In this document: positions 24,815 to 36,974 of the stretch, one piece after another
Numbering within the stretch: the first letter of the stretch is position 1
Layout of the letters: each line of letters opens with the position of its first letter
Source: Pseudocoprococcus catus
GTDB lineage: Bacteria; Bacillota; Clostridia; Lachnospirales; Lachnospiraceae
Assembly: GCF_019734885.1 (NCBI RefSeq)
Contig: NZ_JAAXCM010000005.1
Coordinates: forward strand, 62,001 to 126,000
Direction of reading: 5' to 3'
Length of the DNA stretch: 64,000 nt
Program-made: the position numbers and the translations under genes
The notes under the pieces: model-generated
Databases searched by the model: none
What the model saw: the letters and a program-made list of their open reading frames with translations, nothing else
Told to the model about the DNA's origin: nothing

Positions 24815-25702
24815 TTATGCCGGATTAACGTGGACCATGCAATGTTTGACCAATGGGAACTGATGCTCTATGGCATGATGGACATTCTCAGCAATGGCAT
24901 GTGCCTCCCACAATTTTTTATCACCATCCGCTTTGATCTCAATATCTACATAATACTTTGACCCGAAACTTCTTGTCTTCAGAAGGTCAATGTCTTCTAC
25001 ACCCTGAATATTCATAATGCAGTCATGCATTTCATTCACGGTTTCCTGATCGCATGATTTATCCGTCATCTTGCTGATGGCATCTCTGAAAATATCGACA
25101 GCTGCCTTGACAACAAACAGACAGATGACAACACTGGCCAAAGGATCCAGCATAGGAAATCCCATTCTGGCTCCTAATATACCCACAAAACTGCCTACAG
25201 ATGATAATGCATCTGAACGATGATGCCATGCATCTGCCATTAACGCACCGGAATTAATTTTCTTCGCTGCATTTCTTGTATACCAGTACATGATTTCCTT
25301 GACCACAATAGAAATGACTGCCGCTGCCAATGCCAATATACCCGGTATCGCCAATGTATCGTAATGACCGGCTATCAGTTTCTGTACACCTGTCAATCCG
25401 ATACCCACACCGGTAACTCCAAGAAGGATTGCCAATATAATAGAAGCAACGCACTCAAATCTGTCATGTCCATATGGATGGTCTTCATCTGATGCCTTAC
25501 CGGAAATCTTCACACCTATGATAACAATAATTGTACTGAATACATCCGATGCCGAGTGAATAGCATCAGAAATCATAGCTCCCGATGATGCCAAAAGACC
25601 GGCAATCAATTTAAAAATAGATAGCATCAAATTCACAGCAATACTATTCGCTGAAACCTGCATTGCAATTTGTTCATTTGTCTTTGCTTTTACATTCTTC
25701 AT
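24815..25702 (-). CDS. Cation diffusion facilitator (CDF) metal exporter
   Basis: A 295-residue CDF protein with about six transmembrane helices and a cytosolic C-terminal domain. Metal-site motifs are SDAIHSASD (residues 45-53, with HxxxD at 49-53) in helix 2 and ADAWHHRSDALSS in helix 5. A cytosolic metal-binding end (VEDIDLLKTRSFGSKYYVD) follows. It exports divalent metal ions against protons. ATG at 25702 follows GGAGGG; a longer upstream frame overlaps the riboswitch region. The NiCo-type riboswitch before it suggests Co2+/Ni2+ (or Fe2+) as substrate (inference). Confidence 0.93.
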   Translation of the reverse strand: MKNVKAKTNEQIAMQVSANSIAVNLMLSIFKLIAGLLASSGAMISDAIHSASDVFSTIIVIIGVKISGKASDEDHPYGHDRFECVASIILAILLGVTGVGIGLTGVQKLIAGHYDTLAIPGILALAAAVISIVVKEIMYWYTRNAAKKINSGALMADAWHHRSDALSSVGSFVGILGARMGFPMLDPLASVVICLFVVKAAVDIFRDAISKMTDKSCDQETVNEMHDCIMNIQGVEDIDLLKTRSFGSKYYVDIEIKADGDKKLWEAHAIAENVHHAIEHQFPLVKHCMVHVNPA

Positions 25703-25786
25703 AAATAACGCCCTCCATTCTGAAAATGAAACGATTTTGCTACTCGCTCTCTCCATATTCTGCAGCAGATACTCCTCATTCAATAT

Positions 25787-25820
25787 AAAAAGCACCTGCG
25801 GAACACCAACTGTCCCACAG
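25787..25820 (-). terminator. NiCo riboswitch terminator
   Basis: CTGTGGGAC pairs along its full length (with two G-U pairs) with GTTCCGCAG, followed by GTGCTTTTT. Its 5' arm contains the last GGGACAG block of the aptamer, so metal binding would prevent terminator formation and turn the exporter on (inference). Confidence 0.8.
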
Positions 25821-25915
25821 ATGCTTCATCATTCCATTCATCTGCTGCCCGAAAGGGCCCGGCTGCAATCGCTTATAAAAAGTGCGCCCCGCCTGATCAG
25901 TTTGTACTGTATAGA
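25808..25915 (-). promoter_or_regulatory. NiCo-type (czcD) riboswitch
   Basis: The minus strand has the blocks I recall for the NiCo RNA in order: CTGATCAGGCGGGGCG, TTGCAGCCGGGC, CGGGCAG and GTGGGACAG, joined by short stems (for example CAGATG/CATCTG). It precedes a CDF gene and overlaps an intrinsic terminator. The class senses Co2+ and Ni2+ cooperatively; iron sensing has also been proposed. Confidence 0.78.
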
Positions 25916-25939
25916 TGCAGTGCAAAGAGATTATCATTA

Positions 25940-25968
25940 ATATAATACGCAGATATCAGGTTAGTCAA
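25940..25968 (-). promoter_or_regulatory. Promoter of NiCo riboswitch-CDF transcript
   Basis: On the minus strand TTGACT (25968-25963), a 17-nt spacer and TTATAT (25945-25940), about 25 nt before the aptamer. The -35 box lies 9 bp from the end of the previous leftward gene. Confidence 0.6.
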
Positions 25969-25976
25969 GCGTAATA

Positions 25977-28559
25977 TTATGCTTTTTTCAAATATTTATT
26001 GGCAACATAATAATACCTGCCGTTGTAATAAATTTTATACCATGTATAATCGCTTGACTTTACACTATAATCTGAAACAACCTTTACTTTAACTCCCTTA
26101 TTAAATGTACCGGCTATTTTATAATTCGTACCTGCCCCTGTCCTATAATTAACTTTTTCCGTTGTTTTATAATCGGACAGTCTCTGTGTAAATGTTTGGA
26201 CAATACCTGTGCCATTATATCCCGATAACGTAGAACCTTTATACGCACGTACTGTATAGCTGTAAGTCAGGCCCCCAATTGCACTGCCATCATTATACGA
26301 AATCGCTGATCCCTTCTTGGTAGTTCCTATTTTCTGCCACTTACTGCTGCCCGTTTTCCGATAGATATAATAACCGGAAGCACCACTGACTTTATTCCAT
26401 GATATCTGCATCCCTCCCTGCTTTGAAACAGCTTTATTTAACTGAGGGGTCTTTAGACACAATACTTCTTTGAAGGAATTATAAAAACTAAATGTGCTGT
26501 TTTTATACGCACGAACTGTATAGATATAAGTTTTGCCATTGACCGCGGTCTTATCTGTATAGTTCAATGTATTTGCAGAATTTTTGGCAATCCGTGAATA
26601 TGAACCGCCTTTCTCTTTACGATAAACAATATAACCATCTGCCCCGTTAACTTTATTCCAGATGATTTTCACGCCATTCATTACATTTTCTCCACTGGTC
26701 AATGACGGACATGACAAATAGGCAATTGTACTCGTTGATTTATAGTAGCCCATTATACTGCCTGACACTGCACGGGCTGTATACACATAAGTCTTTCCGC
26801 TTGATACATCCTTATCGGTATAATCTAATGTACTTCCGGAAACTTTGGCAATTCTCGAATATGAACCACCGCTTTCCTTGCGATAAACATAATAATTCTT
26901 AGCACCATTTACTTTATTCCAGTAAACTTTCACTCCACCGGATACATTTTCTGTCTTGGATACTGTAACTGTTGAAAGATAAATAATACTCTTATAGGCC
27001 GATTTCTCTGACTCTTTTAAATTGGCATTACCAGATGTATCTTTCTTAAGGTATTCTGAAACAGCATAATAATCACTTCCTGCATAGTGTATTTTATACC
27101 ATGTGTAACCATCTGTTGTCTGTGAATAACCGGGAACAACCTTTACACGTGTTCCTTTATCCAGCGTTCCCGCCTTTGAATAGGATGTTCCTGGACCAGT
27201 TCTATAATTTAAAGCCTCTGTAGTAATATATGTATCATATAAATCTTCACCTTCACAGGCTGCCACTGCATAATAATATGTCGTACCACTTTTAACATTG
27301 CTGTCTGTATAACGATCTATATCCCCACCGTTTACAGTTCCTATATGCTCCCAGGCATCTGATAATGAAGTTTTTCTATAAATACTGTACCCGGAAACAC
27401 CTGCCTGAACTTTCCATTTTATCCAGACACCAGACGCAGTATTCTGAATATCTGTCAATTCAGGTGCCGCCAGTGTCTCTGTTCCATACTGTTCCCAATA
27501 TGTATTTTTAGCAAGATTGCCTCGTGTCACAGAGACGGTCTCTCTGTTGGCCGGAACTTCAAAATTATAGCACCAGTACCATCCTGCATCATAGGCACCA
27601 TCCGCTGTATTCTTCTCGTCCAACATATAATTGTAAATCTTGCTGTAACTATTGACCAATTCATATTTCAAAAAGGCCAGCTGCCCCTCAAGTGTCGTGT
27701 AATCCAAGTTGTTCGACTTACAATAATTAATTAAATTCGTCTTGCGATCTGCATGCCATTGGCAAATACCGTAGCTTGTATTATTATCTCCTTCCATATG
27801 AGGATCAAATCCAGACTCATAATAAATATTTGCCAGCACACCGCAGGCGGCGGCTGAATTCATCTTCAATTCATCCACCAGATAATTAAATACAATTGTT
27901 GTATTCGAACTCTCACTATTTGAAGACAACAGTGAAATACCATCACCGGCATACAAAAAGACACTAATATACGGAACTTCCGTCAATAAATCCAGATCTG
28001 CCGATAATTGATACTGTGTTTCATCAAACAAAGGGCTAAACTGATAATAATGACCTTCCGTCTCCTCATAATCCCCGGTGACGCAATACCAGGTTACCGG
28101 AACCGTATATACTTCTTTACCTCCATCCAGATAAACATTCATTGTCTTCGGCATAACCTCAACCAATTCTTCCAAGGATGGTTTATCCGCATAGGCTATA
28201 TCTATTCTGCGATCCTCCTCTGCCAGATCCTGCACACCTGTAATCGTATGCATCTCTATCTCAGTCTCGGTCTCAGTCTCGGTCTCAGTCTCGGTCTCAG
28301 TCTCAGTCTCCATACTTTCTGTCTCTGTACTTTCTATATCATCGGATCCCGGTACTTCACTATCATCGATATACGCTATCTGATTGTCTGCTTCTGTTTC
28401 TGCAATATCCGTTTCTTCCGTCTCCTGCACAGCAGATTCTGTCTGTAAAGCAACATCCGTCATTACCTCCTGAGCATAGACAATCTCCGGACGAATCTGC
28501 GCCAAAATAAGAACGGACATTAAACATCCTGCCAAAAGTCTTTTTCCTATCTTCTTCAT
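25977..28559 (-). CDS. Secreted lysozyme-like protein with FN3 and SH3 domains
   Basis: An 860-residue exported protein. After a signal peptide (to about residue 29) comes an acidic linker with an almost pure Glu-Thr run (78-100). Residues about 220-365 match a phage-tail-type lysozyme domain: NSAAACGVLANIYYESGFDP (Glu248 likely catalytic) and SYGICQWHADRK. Five or so FN3-like repeats follow (GYSIYRK..., GYIVYRK..., GYYIYRK), broken by an SH3b-like domain (about 465-525) and ended by another (about 795-860), both with NYRTGxGTxYxxAGT. It probably cuts cell-wall peptidoglycan outside the cell. A Leu-type membrane anchor or sorting signal is absent. Confidence 0.9.
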   Translation of the reverse strand: MKKIGKRLLAGCLMSVLILAQIRPEIVYAQEVMTDVALQTESAVQETEETDIAETEADNQIAYIDDSEVPGSDDIESTETESMETETETETETETETETEIEMHTITGVQDLAEEDRRIDIAYADKPSLEELVEVMPKTMNVYLDGGKEVYTVPVTWYCVTGDYEETEGHYYQFSPLFDETQYQLSADLDLLTEVPYISVFLYAGDGISLLSSNSESSNTTIVFNYLVDELKMNSAAACGVLANIYYESGFDPHMEGDNNTSYGICQWHADRKTNLINYCKSNNLDYTTLEGQLAFLKYELVNSYSKIYNYMLDEKNTADGAYDAGWYWCYNFEVPANRETVSVTRGNLAKNTYWEQYGTETLAAPELTDIQNTASGVWIKWKVQAGVSGYSIYRKTSLSDAWEHIGTVNGGDIDRYTDSNVKSGTTYYYAVAACEGEDLYDTYITTEALNYRTGPGTSYSKAGTLDKGTRVKVVPGYSQTTDGYTWYKIHYAGSDYYAVSEYLKKDTSGNANLKESEKSAYKSIIYLSTVTVSKTENVSGGVKVYWNKVNGAKNYYVYRKESGGSYSRIAKVSGSTLDYTDKDVSSGKTYVYTARAVSGSIMGYYKSTSTIAYLSCPSLTSGENVMNGVKIIWNKVNGADGYIVYRKEKGGSYSRIAKNSANTLNYTDKTAVNGKTYIYTVRAYKNSTFSFYNSFKEVLCLKTPQLNKAVSKQGGMQISWNKVSGASGYYIYRKTGSSKWQKIGTTKKGSAISYNDGSAIGGLTYSYTVRAYKGSTLSGYNGTGIVQTFTQRLSDYKTTEKVNYRTGAGTNYKIAGTFNKGVKVKVVSDYSVKSSDYTWYKIYYNGRYYYVANKYLKKA
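28258..28312. repeat. 12-bp coding microsatellite (Glu-Thr tract)
   Basis: Four nearly exact copies of TCAGTCTCGGTC-type units lie in the wall-lysozyme gene and encode Glu-Thr pairs with alternating ACT/ACC codons. Slippage would change length in frame and so vary the linker rather than switch the gene off. Confidence 0.85.
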
Positions 28560-28600
28560 GCTAACATTGCTCCCCTCTCTCTCATACTCATCTTCTTTTT

Positions 28601-28629
28601 ATAATAACACTTTCTTAACAAAAGCGCAA
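28601..28629 (-). promoter_or_regulatory. Promoter of FN3/SH3 lysozyme gene
   Basis: On the minus strand TTGCGC (28629-28624), a 17-nt spacer and TATTAT (28606-28601), 42 bp before the start codon. GGGGAGC serves as ribosome binding site. Confidence 0.6.
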
Positions 28630-28685
28630 TATTTCATACATATTTAAGATAAATATGATCGTATATAGGAACAACTTCTTAATAA

Positions 28686-29525
28686 TTATTCAATCTTATC
28701 TTTATCGTAGACAACATATATATACTTGATATCTTCCACGGCTCGACATTCTTCCCGATGTTTGAGTGCTTTCTGCCCCGTTCTTGGATGTGTAAATGTC
28801 CTGTCTGTCTCCGGATTAATACAGCTAATCGTCCTCAGCAGATCACTCATAATACTTATCGGAAAAATGATCCCCCGATGCGCAGCCACAATTCCCAGTA
28901 TCGGAAGCAGCTTGATATCCATCAAGTGCTCAACGTATTCTGAGAGTCTGGCACTGGTATCAAACATGATCCACAAACTATCACTGATATTGTCCCCGGA
29001 AAAAAGAAGTCCTGTTTCATGATCAAAAACCACAATGGATCCGACGGTATGTCCCGGCATAAAGAAGATTTCTTCTTTCCTTCCGCCAAGATCAAAAATC
29101 TGCCCATTCTTCAGCGGTTCAAAATGCCGCGTATGCTGTGCACTCCATTTCTCCTGATCAAAGTCCTCGGGCCACACGTCCGGCAGTCCTGCTGCCGCAC
29201 GGTCTCTTTTGAACTTCTCCACGATCAATGTTTTCTGAGTCGCTTCGTACCAGAGATAGGTCGGCACATCCATCATGTTCATATAAACCATCGGAAACTG
29301 TGAATTTCCTCCGCAATGATCTGTATGGCCATGGGTCAGCACGACCTCCAACGGCTTATCCGTCAAAGTCCGGACAAAACCGGCCAGATCTCCAAAACCA
29401 TACCCTGTGTCAATAAGAAGTGCTTTCTCCTCGCCGATGATCAATGTGGTATAGACATTGCCCGGTTCATAAATGTGAAAGATGTTTTCTGCCAGTTTAA
29501 TCGGCTTGTAATAATTTTCCTGCAT
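28686..29525 (-). CDS. Metallo-beta-lactamase-fold hydrolase
   Basis: A 279-residue MBL-fold protein. The metal motif THGHTDH is at residues 64-70, further ligands in MPGHTVGS and FSGDNISD, and a distal His in VAAHRG. There is no signal peptide, so it is cytosolic. The MBL fold covers glyoxalase II, lactonases, RNases and flavoproteins; nothing here specifies which. ATG at 29525 fits the purine-rich site upstream better than a GTG at 29534. It follows the ATP synthase terminator and has its own likely promoter (TATAAT at 29575-29570, minus strand). Confidence 0.88.
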   Translation of the reverse strand: MQENYYKPIKLAENIFHIYEPGNVYTTLIIGEEKALLIDTGYGFGDLAGFVRTLTDKPLEVVLTHGHTDHCGGNSQFPMVYMNMMDVPTYLWYEATQKTLIVEKFKRDRAAAGLPDVWPEDFDQEKWSAQHTRHFEPLKNGQIFDLGGRKEEIFFMPGHTVGSIVVFDHETGLLFSGDNISDSLWIMFDTSARLSEYVEHLMDIKLLPILGIVAAHRGIIFPISIMSDLLRTISCINPETDRTFTHPRTGQKALKHREECRAVEDIKYIYVVYDKDKIE

Positions 29526-29633
29526 GCTTGTCACTCTCTTTCTGTCGTTCTGAAGCTCTCCCGTTTATCATTATACCACGCCGATATCCCCATCAAAAGT
29601 TTTTTCTCTGTGCTAAAAATAATGTCTATATAA

Positions 29634-29695
29634 AAACAAAAAGACGCCATCAACAGCGTATGATTCTTCATCATCGGCTGCTGACAGCGTCTTTT
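29634..29695 (-). terminator. ATP synthase operon terminator
   Basis: AAAGACGC...CAGC pairs with GCTG...GCGTCTTT across a stem of about 16 bp with G-U pairs, then an inner ATGAT/ATCAT hairpin. A U-run (TTTTTGTTTTT) follows on the minus strand, 6 bp after atpC. Confidence 0.85.
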
Positions 29696-29700
29696 ATCTG

Positions 29701-30111
29701 CTACCACTCACGGGTAAGTAATTCAATTCGAGCTGCGGCACGGGCCCATGCACGTCTTGCGCGGGCAATATCCGTATCCGGACCTGGATTAGTGATACGC
29801 TCTCTCGCACGGGAAAGCGCAGCTTTTGCTCTATCCAGATCGACTTCCTCTGGCCATTCGGCAATTTCCGCCATGATGCTGACCTTGTCTGGCTGTATTT
29901 CTACAAAACCATCATGAATCGCAATATGTCGGATACTTCCGTCAGCCATTGTGATATGAGTGACTCCCGGCGCCATCATGACAGTCACCGGAATATGTCC
30001 CGGAAGGACGCCAATCTCGCCTTCCGCAGTTCTCATTTCAACCATTTTGACAGATTCATCACACATCAGACGATCCGGTGTAATGATCTGCAGCTGCATC
30101 AAGGCTTCCAT
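29701..30111 (-). CDS. atpC: F1 ATP synthase epsilon subunit
   Basis: A 136-residue epsilon subunit, with the N-terminal beta-barrel (MQLQIITPDRLMCDESVKMV, GEIGVLPGHIPVTVMM) and the two-helix C-terminal domain (about 90-136) that can inhibit ATP hydrolysis. It is the last gene of the atp operon. Confidence 0.96.
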   Translation of the reverse strand: MEALMQLQIITPDRLMCDESVKMVEMRTAEGEIGVLPGHIPVTVMMAPGVTHITMADGSIRHIAIHDGFVEIQPDKVSIMAEIAEWPEEVDLDRAKAALSRARERITNPGPDTDIARARRAWARAAARIELLTREW

Positions 30112-30127
30112 ATCTCATCCTCCAGAC

Positions 30128-31522
<1,395 letters not shown>

Positions 31523-31539
31523 CTATCACTCCCTTCTGT

Positions 31540-32406
31540 TTATTTAAGCGCTTCTGCACCGGATACGATTTCGGTAATTTCCTGTGTAATCGCACCCTGT
31601 CTTGCTCTGTTATAGCTTAATGTCAGATTCTCAATCATATCCTCTGCATTGCTTGTTGCATTATCCATGGCTGTCATACGGGCACCGTTCTCAGAGGCAA
31701 CGGCATCCATCATACCACCGTAGATAACACTATTGATATACTTCGGAATGACTGCATCCAGTACTTCTTCCGGTTCCGGCTCAAAATTCATCAGAAGCAT
31801 TGGTCCGTCTTTCTTCTCTTCGGCTGTTTCCTCTTCAGGAACAGCTACAGGCAGAAGACGGATCATCTTCGGAATATGAGTGATCGTATTCTTGAAGACC
31901 GTATAGGCCATCCAGATTTCACCCACTTCACCGGACGAAAAGGCATTCAGCACATCACGGCCGATATCCATTGCTGCACGATACGTCGGTGCTTCAATGA
32001 CATCGCCGTAATCCTTTGCTACGGCATAACCTTTTTTGGAGAGATTGTCACGTCCTTTACTACCTACTGTGTAAAGCTGCACATCTGCAGGATTAAAACC
32101 GGCACTGGTAACAGCCTTTTCAACATTACTGTTGTAGCCGCCGGCAAGGCCGCGATTGGACGTAATAACAATAACTGCCTTTTTCTGAGATTCACCCTGC
32201 ATCAGATAACGATGGTGAATATTGCCTGATCTTGACAGGATAGAAGACACTGTCTCATACATCTTGTCAAAATACGGACGAGTGGTTTCAGCTTTGACTT
32301 TCGCCTTCTGAAACTTAACCGTAGAAACCAGTTTCATGGCTTTTGTAATCTGAGCCGTACTCTGAATACTGGTTTTGCGTCGTTTAATTTCTCTCATTGA
32401 GGCCAT
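31540..32406 (-). CDS. atpG: F1 ATP synthase gamma subunit
   Basis: A 288-residue rotor subunit with the conserved N-terminal MASMREIKRR start, ITSNRGLAGGYN near residue 82 and C-terminal RMTAMDNATSNAEDMI. A Glu-rich insertion (PEEETAEEKKDG near 195-205) is unusual in length but lies in a surface region. Confidence 0.96.
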   Translation of the reverse strand: MASMREIKRRKTSIQSTAQITKAMKLVSTVKFQKAKVKAETTRPYFDKMYETVSSILSRSGNIHHRYLMQGESQKKAVIVITSNRGLAGGYNSNVEKAVTSAGFNPADVQLYTVGSKGRDNLSKKGYAVAKDYGDVIEAPTYRAAMDIGRDVLNAFSSGEVGEIWMAYTVFKNTITHIPKMIRLLPVAVPEEETAEEKKDGPMLLMNFEPEPEEVLDAVIPKYINSVIYGGMMDAVASENGARMTAMDNATSNAEDMIENLTLSYNRARQGAITQEITEIVSGAEALK

Positions 32407-32412
32407 GCTTTA

Positions 32413-33954
<1,542 letters not shown>

Positions 33955-34494
33955 CTAGCTGTTTAATATAGCCTTCGTCAGAGTATTGATCTTTGTCCGG
34001 ATACTGTTGTCGGCAACCTTGTCACCGATCCGGATAACCAATCCTCCAATGATCTCAGGATCTACCTGATAATTAATCTCAATGGAGACATCACCTGTTG
34101 TCTCCAGAAGCCGTTTTTCAACGGCCGCCTTCTGCGCATCACTCAATGCACAGGCACTGGTCACATCTGCTATGCCAATATGCTGATACTTTCTGACAGC
34201 ATCCAGGAAATAATCAATCATTCCCATAAGAAAATGCTGTCTTCCCGCCTGAATAACGGTAACAAAGAAACCGGTCACACTGTCAGAGGCTCTGCCATCC
34301 AGACAGTTTCTCATAACTTCCACTTTCTCTTCCCTCGTAATCTGAGGATGGTCCAGTAAAACCATGAATTCAGGGTTCTCAGCAATGGCTTCTTTGATGC
34401 TTCTTACCTCATCGGCATACTGTTCTACTTTGCCTTCTTCAAGACTCAGCTGAAACAATGCCTCTCCATACGTCTTATCAATTAATTCTGCCAT
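33955..34494 (-). CDS. atpH: F1 ATP synthase delta subunit
   Basis: A 179-residue delta (OSCP-like) subunit: helical N-terminal domain and C-terminal GGLVIRIGDKVADNSIRTKI, the family's most conserved part. It links F1 to the b stalk. Overlaps the previous b-type gene by 13 bp. Confidence 0.95.
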   Translation of the reverse strand: MAELIDKTYGEALFQLSLEEGKVEQYADEVRSIKEAIAENPEFMVLLDHPQITREEKVEVMRNCLDGRASDSVTGFFVTVIQAGRQHFLMGMIDYFLDAVRKYQHIGIADVTSACALSDAQKAAVEKRLLETTGDVSIEINYQVDPEIIGGLVIRIGDKVADNSIRTKINTLTKAILNS

Positions 34495-34964
34495 GTTGAT
34501 TCACCCATCTCATCCAGCATTTCCTGAATATATACCGCCTGCTTCTTGTCATCAAGAGTTTCTGCTGCCAGCTTGCATGCTGTGATAGATGCAGCCATGA
34601 TCATATCATGTCTGACATCTTCCATAAGCTTCGTCTTCTTCAACTCAGCTTCTCTCTTCGCACGGGCAATCACTCTGTCAGCCTCCTGCTGTCCATCCAG
34701 CAGAATTCTCTCTTCCATCTGTGCAGCTTTCCTGCGTGTATTCTCAAGAATATCAGCCCTTTCACTTTCAAAATCAGCCAGTCTGTGCTCATAATCATTC
34801 TTAAGAGCCAGCGCTTCTTCTTTACTCATACGGGCTGTGTTGATGTCATCAGCAATCCGTTCCTGACGCTTTGTGAGCATCCCGGACAGCATATCTGAGA
34901 CAAGGTATCCTATCAGGAAAAACAGGATGAACACATTGATCGCTGTAACAATTAATTCAACCAT
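34482..34964 (-). CDS. F0 ATP synthase b-type subunit, second copy
   Basis: A 160-residue stalk protein with one N-terminal membrane helix (about residues 3-28) and a long charged coiled coil to about 140. It differs clearly in sequence from the other b-type protein just upstream and overlaps it by 13 bp. Two unequal b subunits form a b/b' heterodimer in cyanobacteria and purple bacteria; most Firmicutes use one gene. A b/b' stalk is inferred. Confidence 0.9.
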   Translation of the reverse strand: MVELIVTAINVFILFFLIGYLVSDMLSGMLTKRQERIADDINTARMSKEEALALKNDYEHRLADFESERADILENTRRKAAQMEERILLDGQQEADRVIARAKREAELKKTKLMEDVRHDMIMAASITACKLAAETLDDKKQAVYIQEMLDEMGESTWQN

Positions 34965-35467
34965 GCTTCACCACCCATTTCCTTCAGCGCTTCCTCAAGA
35001 AGGGCTTCGCCACGCTGTGGATCCGCATGATCTGCAAACCGCCCTGTCATTGCAAGTGCCAGTCCGCACATCTCTTTTCTCACATCCGCTTTGATACGCT
35101 GTTTTTCAGATACTGTTTCCCTGTCTGCCTGTTCCATGATTGCAGAGGCTTCTGACTTCGCCTGGTCAATAATGGCATCCTGCTGCTTCATTGCAGCTTT
35201 TCTGGATGCGGATAGAATCTCTTCGGCTTCTTTGTGTACAGCCTTCAGCTTTTCTTCATATGCTGCCTTTGATACCTCGGCTGCTTCCTGAAGCTGCTGT
35301 GCTTCATCTCTATCTGCTGCCACTGCCTGCTTTCTCTGTTCAAGAAAGGCACGCACCGGCTTAAAGAAGAGCCTGCTCATGATGGCGTACATGATCATAA
35401 TCACAACAAACAGTACAAACGCATCGAACAGGAGCTGCACGTCAAGCCCAAACAATCTGTCCTCCAA
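34952..35467 (-). CDS. atpF: F0 ATP synthase b subunit
   Basis: A 171-residue b subunit with an N-terminal membrane helix (DAFVLFVVIMIMYAIMSRLF) followed by FKPVRAFLEQR, the classical b-subunit start of the coiled-coil stalk. The C-terminal part is Ala/Glu/Gln-rich. It precedes a second b-type gene. Confidence 0.93.
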   Translation of the reverse strand: MEDRLFGLDVQLLFDAFVLFVVIMIMYAIMSRLFFKPVRAFLEQRKQAVAADRDEAQQLQEAAEVSKAAYEEKLKAVHKEAEEILSASRKAAMKQQDAIIDQAKSEASAIMEQADRETVSEKQRIKADVRKEMCGLALAMTGRFADHADPQRGEALLEEALKEMGGEAWLN

Positions 35468-35529
35468 GTTTAAGCCTCCTTTCAGAATATCTCTGTTTTA
35501 TATTGTTGCTTAAACAATATTGTCTGATC

Positions 35530-35808
<279 letters not shown>

Positions 35809-35842
35809 TTAAAAAAATATAAATTTTGATTGTCCGGATATT

Positions 35843-36538
35843 TTATTCCGGCATTTTCTGGTAGATAAATGTCATTGACAGCATACAGAAGACATATGCC
35901 TGGATCGCTCCAGAGAATAAGTCAAGATATGCATGTAAGAATGACGGAATCACTACTGTTGCCAGCACAGGCAGCATGCCGTAATACAATGCCAGCATAA
36001 TGGTTCCGGCCATGACATTACCAAACAGACGCAGCGACAGTGAAACCGGCGTTGCAAATTCGCTGATAATATTGATTGGCAGGAATAATGGGATTGGATC
36101 CATCAGATCCTTCACATAGCCTCCAACACCCTTCCACTTGAATGCATTAAACTGAATGAGAACGAACGTGATCAATGCCAGCGGCAATGTCACACCGTAA
36201 TCAGCAGTTGGCGGTCTGAGTCCGAAAAGACCCGAAATGTTGGAAAACAGAAGGAACATGAAAATTGTCAGGATATAGTTGGCATATTTGCCCCAATGCC
36301 TGAACATACTTGACTGGACCACGCCGTCCATCATTTCCACATAAAGCTCCGCAATGTTCTGTACCATTCCCGGCACCTCTGTTGCGTGCTTCATCTTGTT
36401 GTTGACAATCAGCCCTATGACCAGCATAAAAAGGCAGACAATCAGCAGGCAGACATGTGTTGTCGTCAACCAGACTTCATGGCCGAAAATATTCAGAGGA
36501 ACATATCCATGTACCATAAAGTCGACTTCATTGCCCAT
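35843..36538 (-). CDS. atpB: F0 ATP synthase a subunit
   Basis: A 231-residue, about six-helix membrane protein with the essential arginine in SLSLRLFGNVMAG and the C-terminal SGAIQAYVFCMLSMTFI. It forms the ion half-channels against the c ring. ATG at 36538 follows GGAAGGTG; a longer frame would overlap the previous gene. Confidence 0.95.
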   Translation of the reverse strand: MGNEVDFMVHGYVPLNIFGHEVWLTTTHVCLLIVCLFMLVIGLIVNNKMKHATEVPGMVQNIAELYVEMMDGVVQSSMFRHWGKYANYILTIFMFLLFSNISGLFGLRPPTADYGVTLPLALITFVLIQFNAFKWKGVGGYVKDLMDPIPLFLPINIISEFATPVSLSLRLFGNVMAGTIMLALYYGMLPVLATVVIPSFLHAYLDLFSGAIQAYVFCMLSMTFIYQKMPE

Positions 36539-36542
36539 AACT

Positions 36543-36974
36543 TCACCTTCCTTTGCCAAAAATTCTGGTATACACATACTTGTGAATCTGCGGACTCAAA
36601 ATCGCAGCCGGCTTCATCGAAAACAGTCCGATCACCGTTCCCGCCATACCGGAAACACCCAGTCTGGTGGAAACAAGAAGTACCGCGATCATAATGAGAT
36701 AACGAATGCTGTAATTACGTGCCGCATAAGCTCTCGCATCCTTCTCACTGTAATCCAGCTGTCTGTCAAGTGTCACCGCCATATGCACAGCTCGAATCAC
36801 AGAAGCCGCCGTACCCAGTACTGTTCCCAGCACAAATGCTGCTTTATCCGGGGCCGCAAACAGTCCCACAAATACTACCAGTATGCCAAATATCAGGATA
36901 CCAAGAATCAGATCCACAAGTGCTTCATTCTGAGTCTTTAAATTGCTCATCCAGTTGCTTTTTAAATGCTTCAT
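36543..36974 (-). CDS. atpI: ATP synthase-associated protein AtpI
   Basis: A 143-residue protein with about four hydrophobic helices, in the usual position before atpB. AtpI helps c-ring assembly. The start is uncertain: ATG at 36974 overlaps the previous gene by 50 bp but has a purine-rich site; an internal ATG at 36950 has none. Confidence 0.8.
   Translation of the reverse strand: MKHLKSNWMSNLKTQNEALVDLILGILIFGILVVFVGLFAAPDKAAFVLGTVLGTAASVIRAVHMAVTLDRQLDYSEKDARAYAARNYSIRYLIMIAVLLVSTRLGVSGMAGTVIGLFSMKPAAILSPQIHKYVYTRIFGKGR

Noticed and set aside
28258-28312. Possible CRISPR-like array
   Set aside because: The units are 12 bp without spacers and lie in frame in a coding region.
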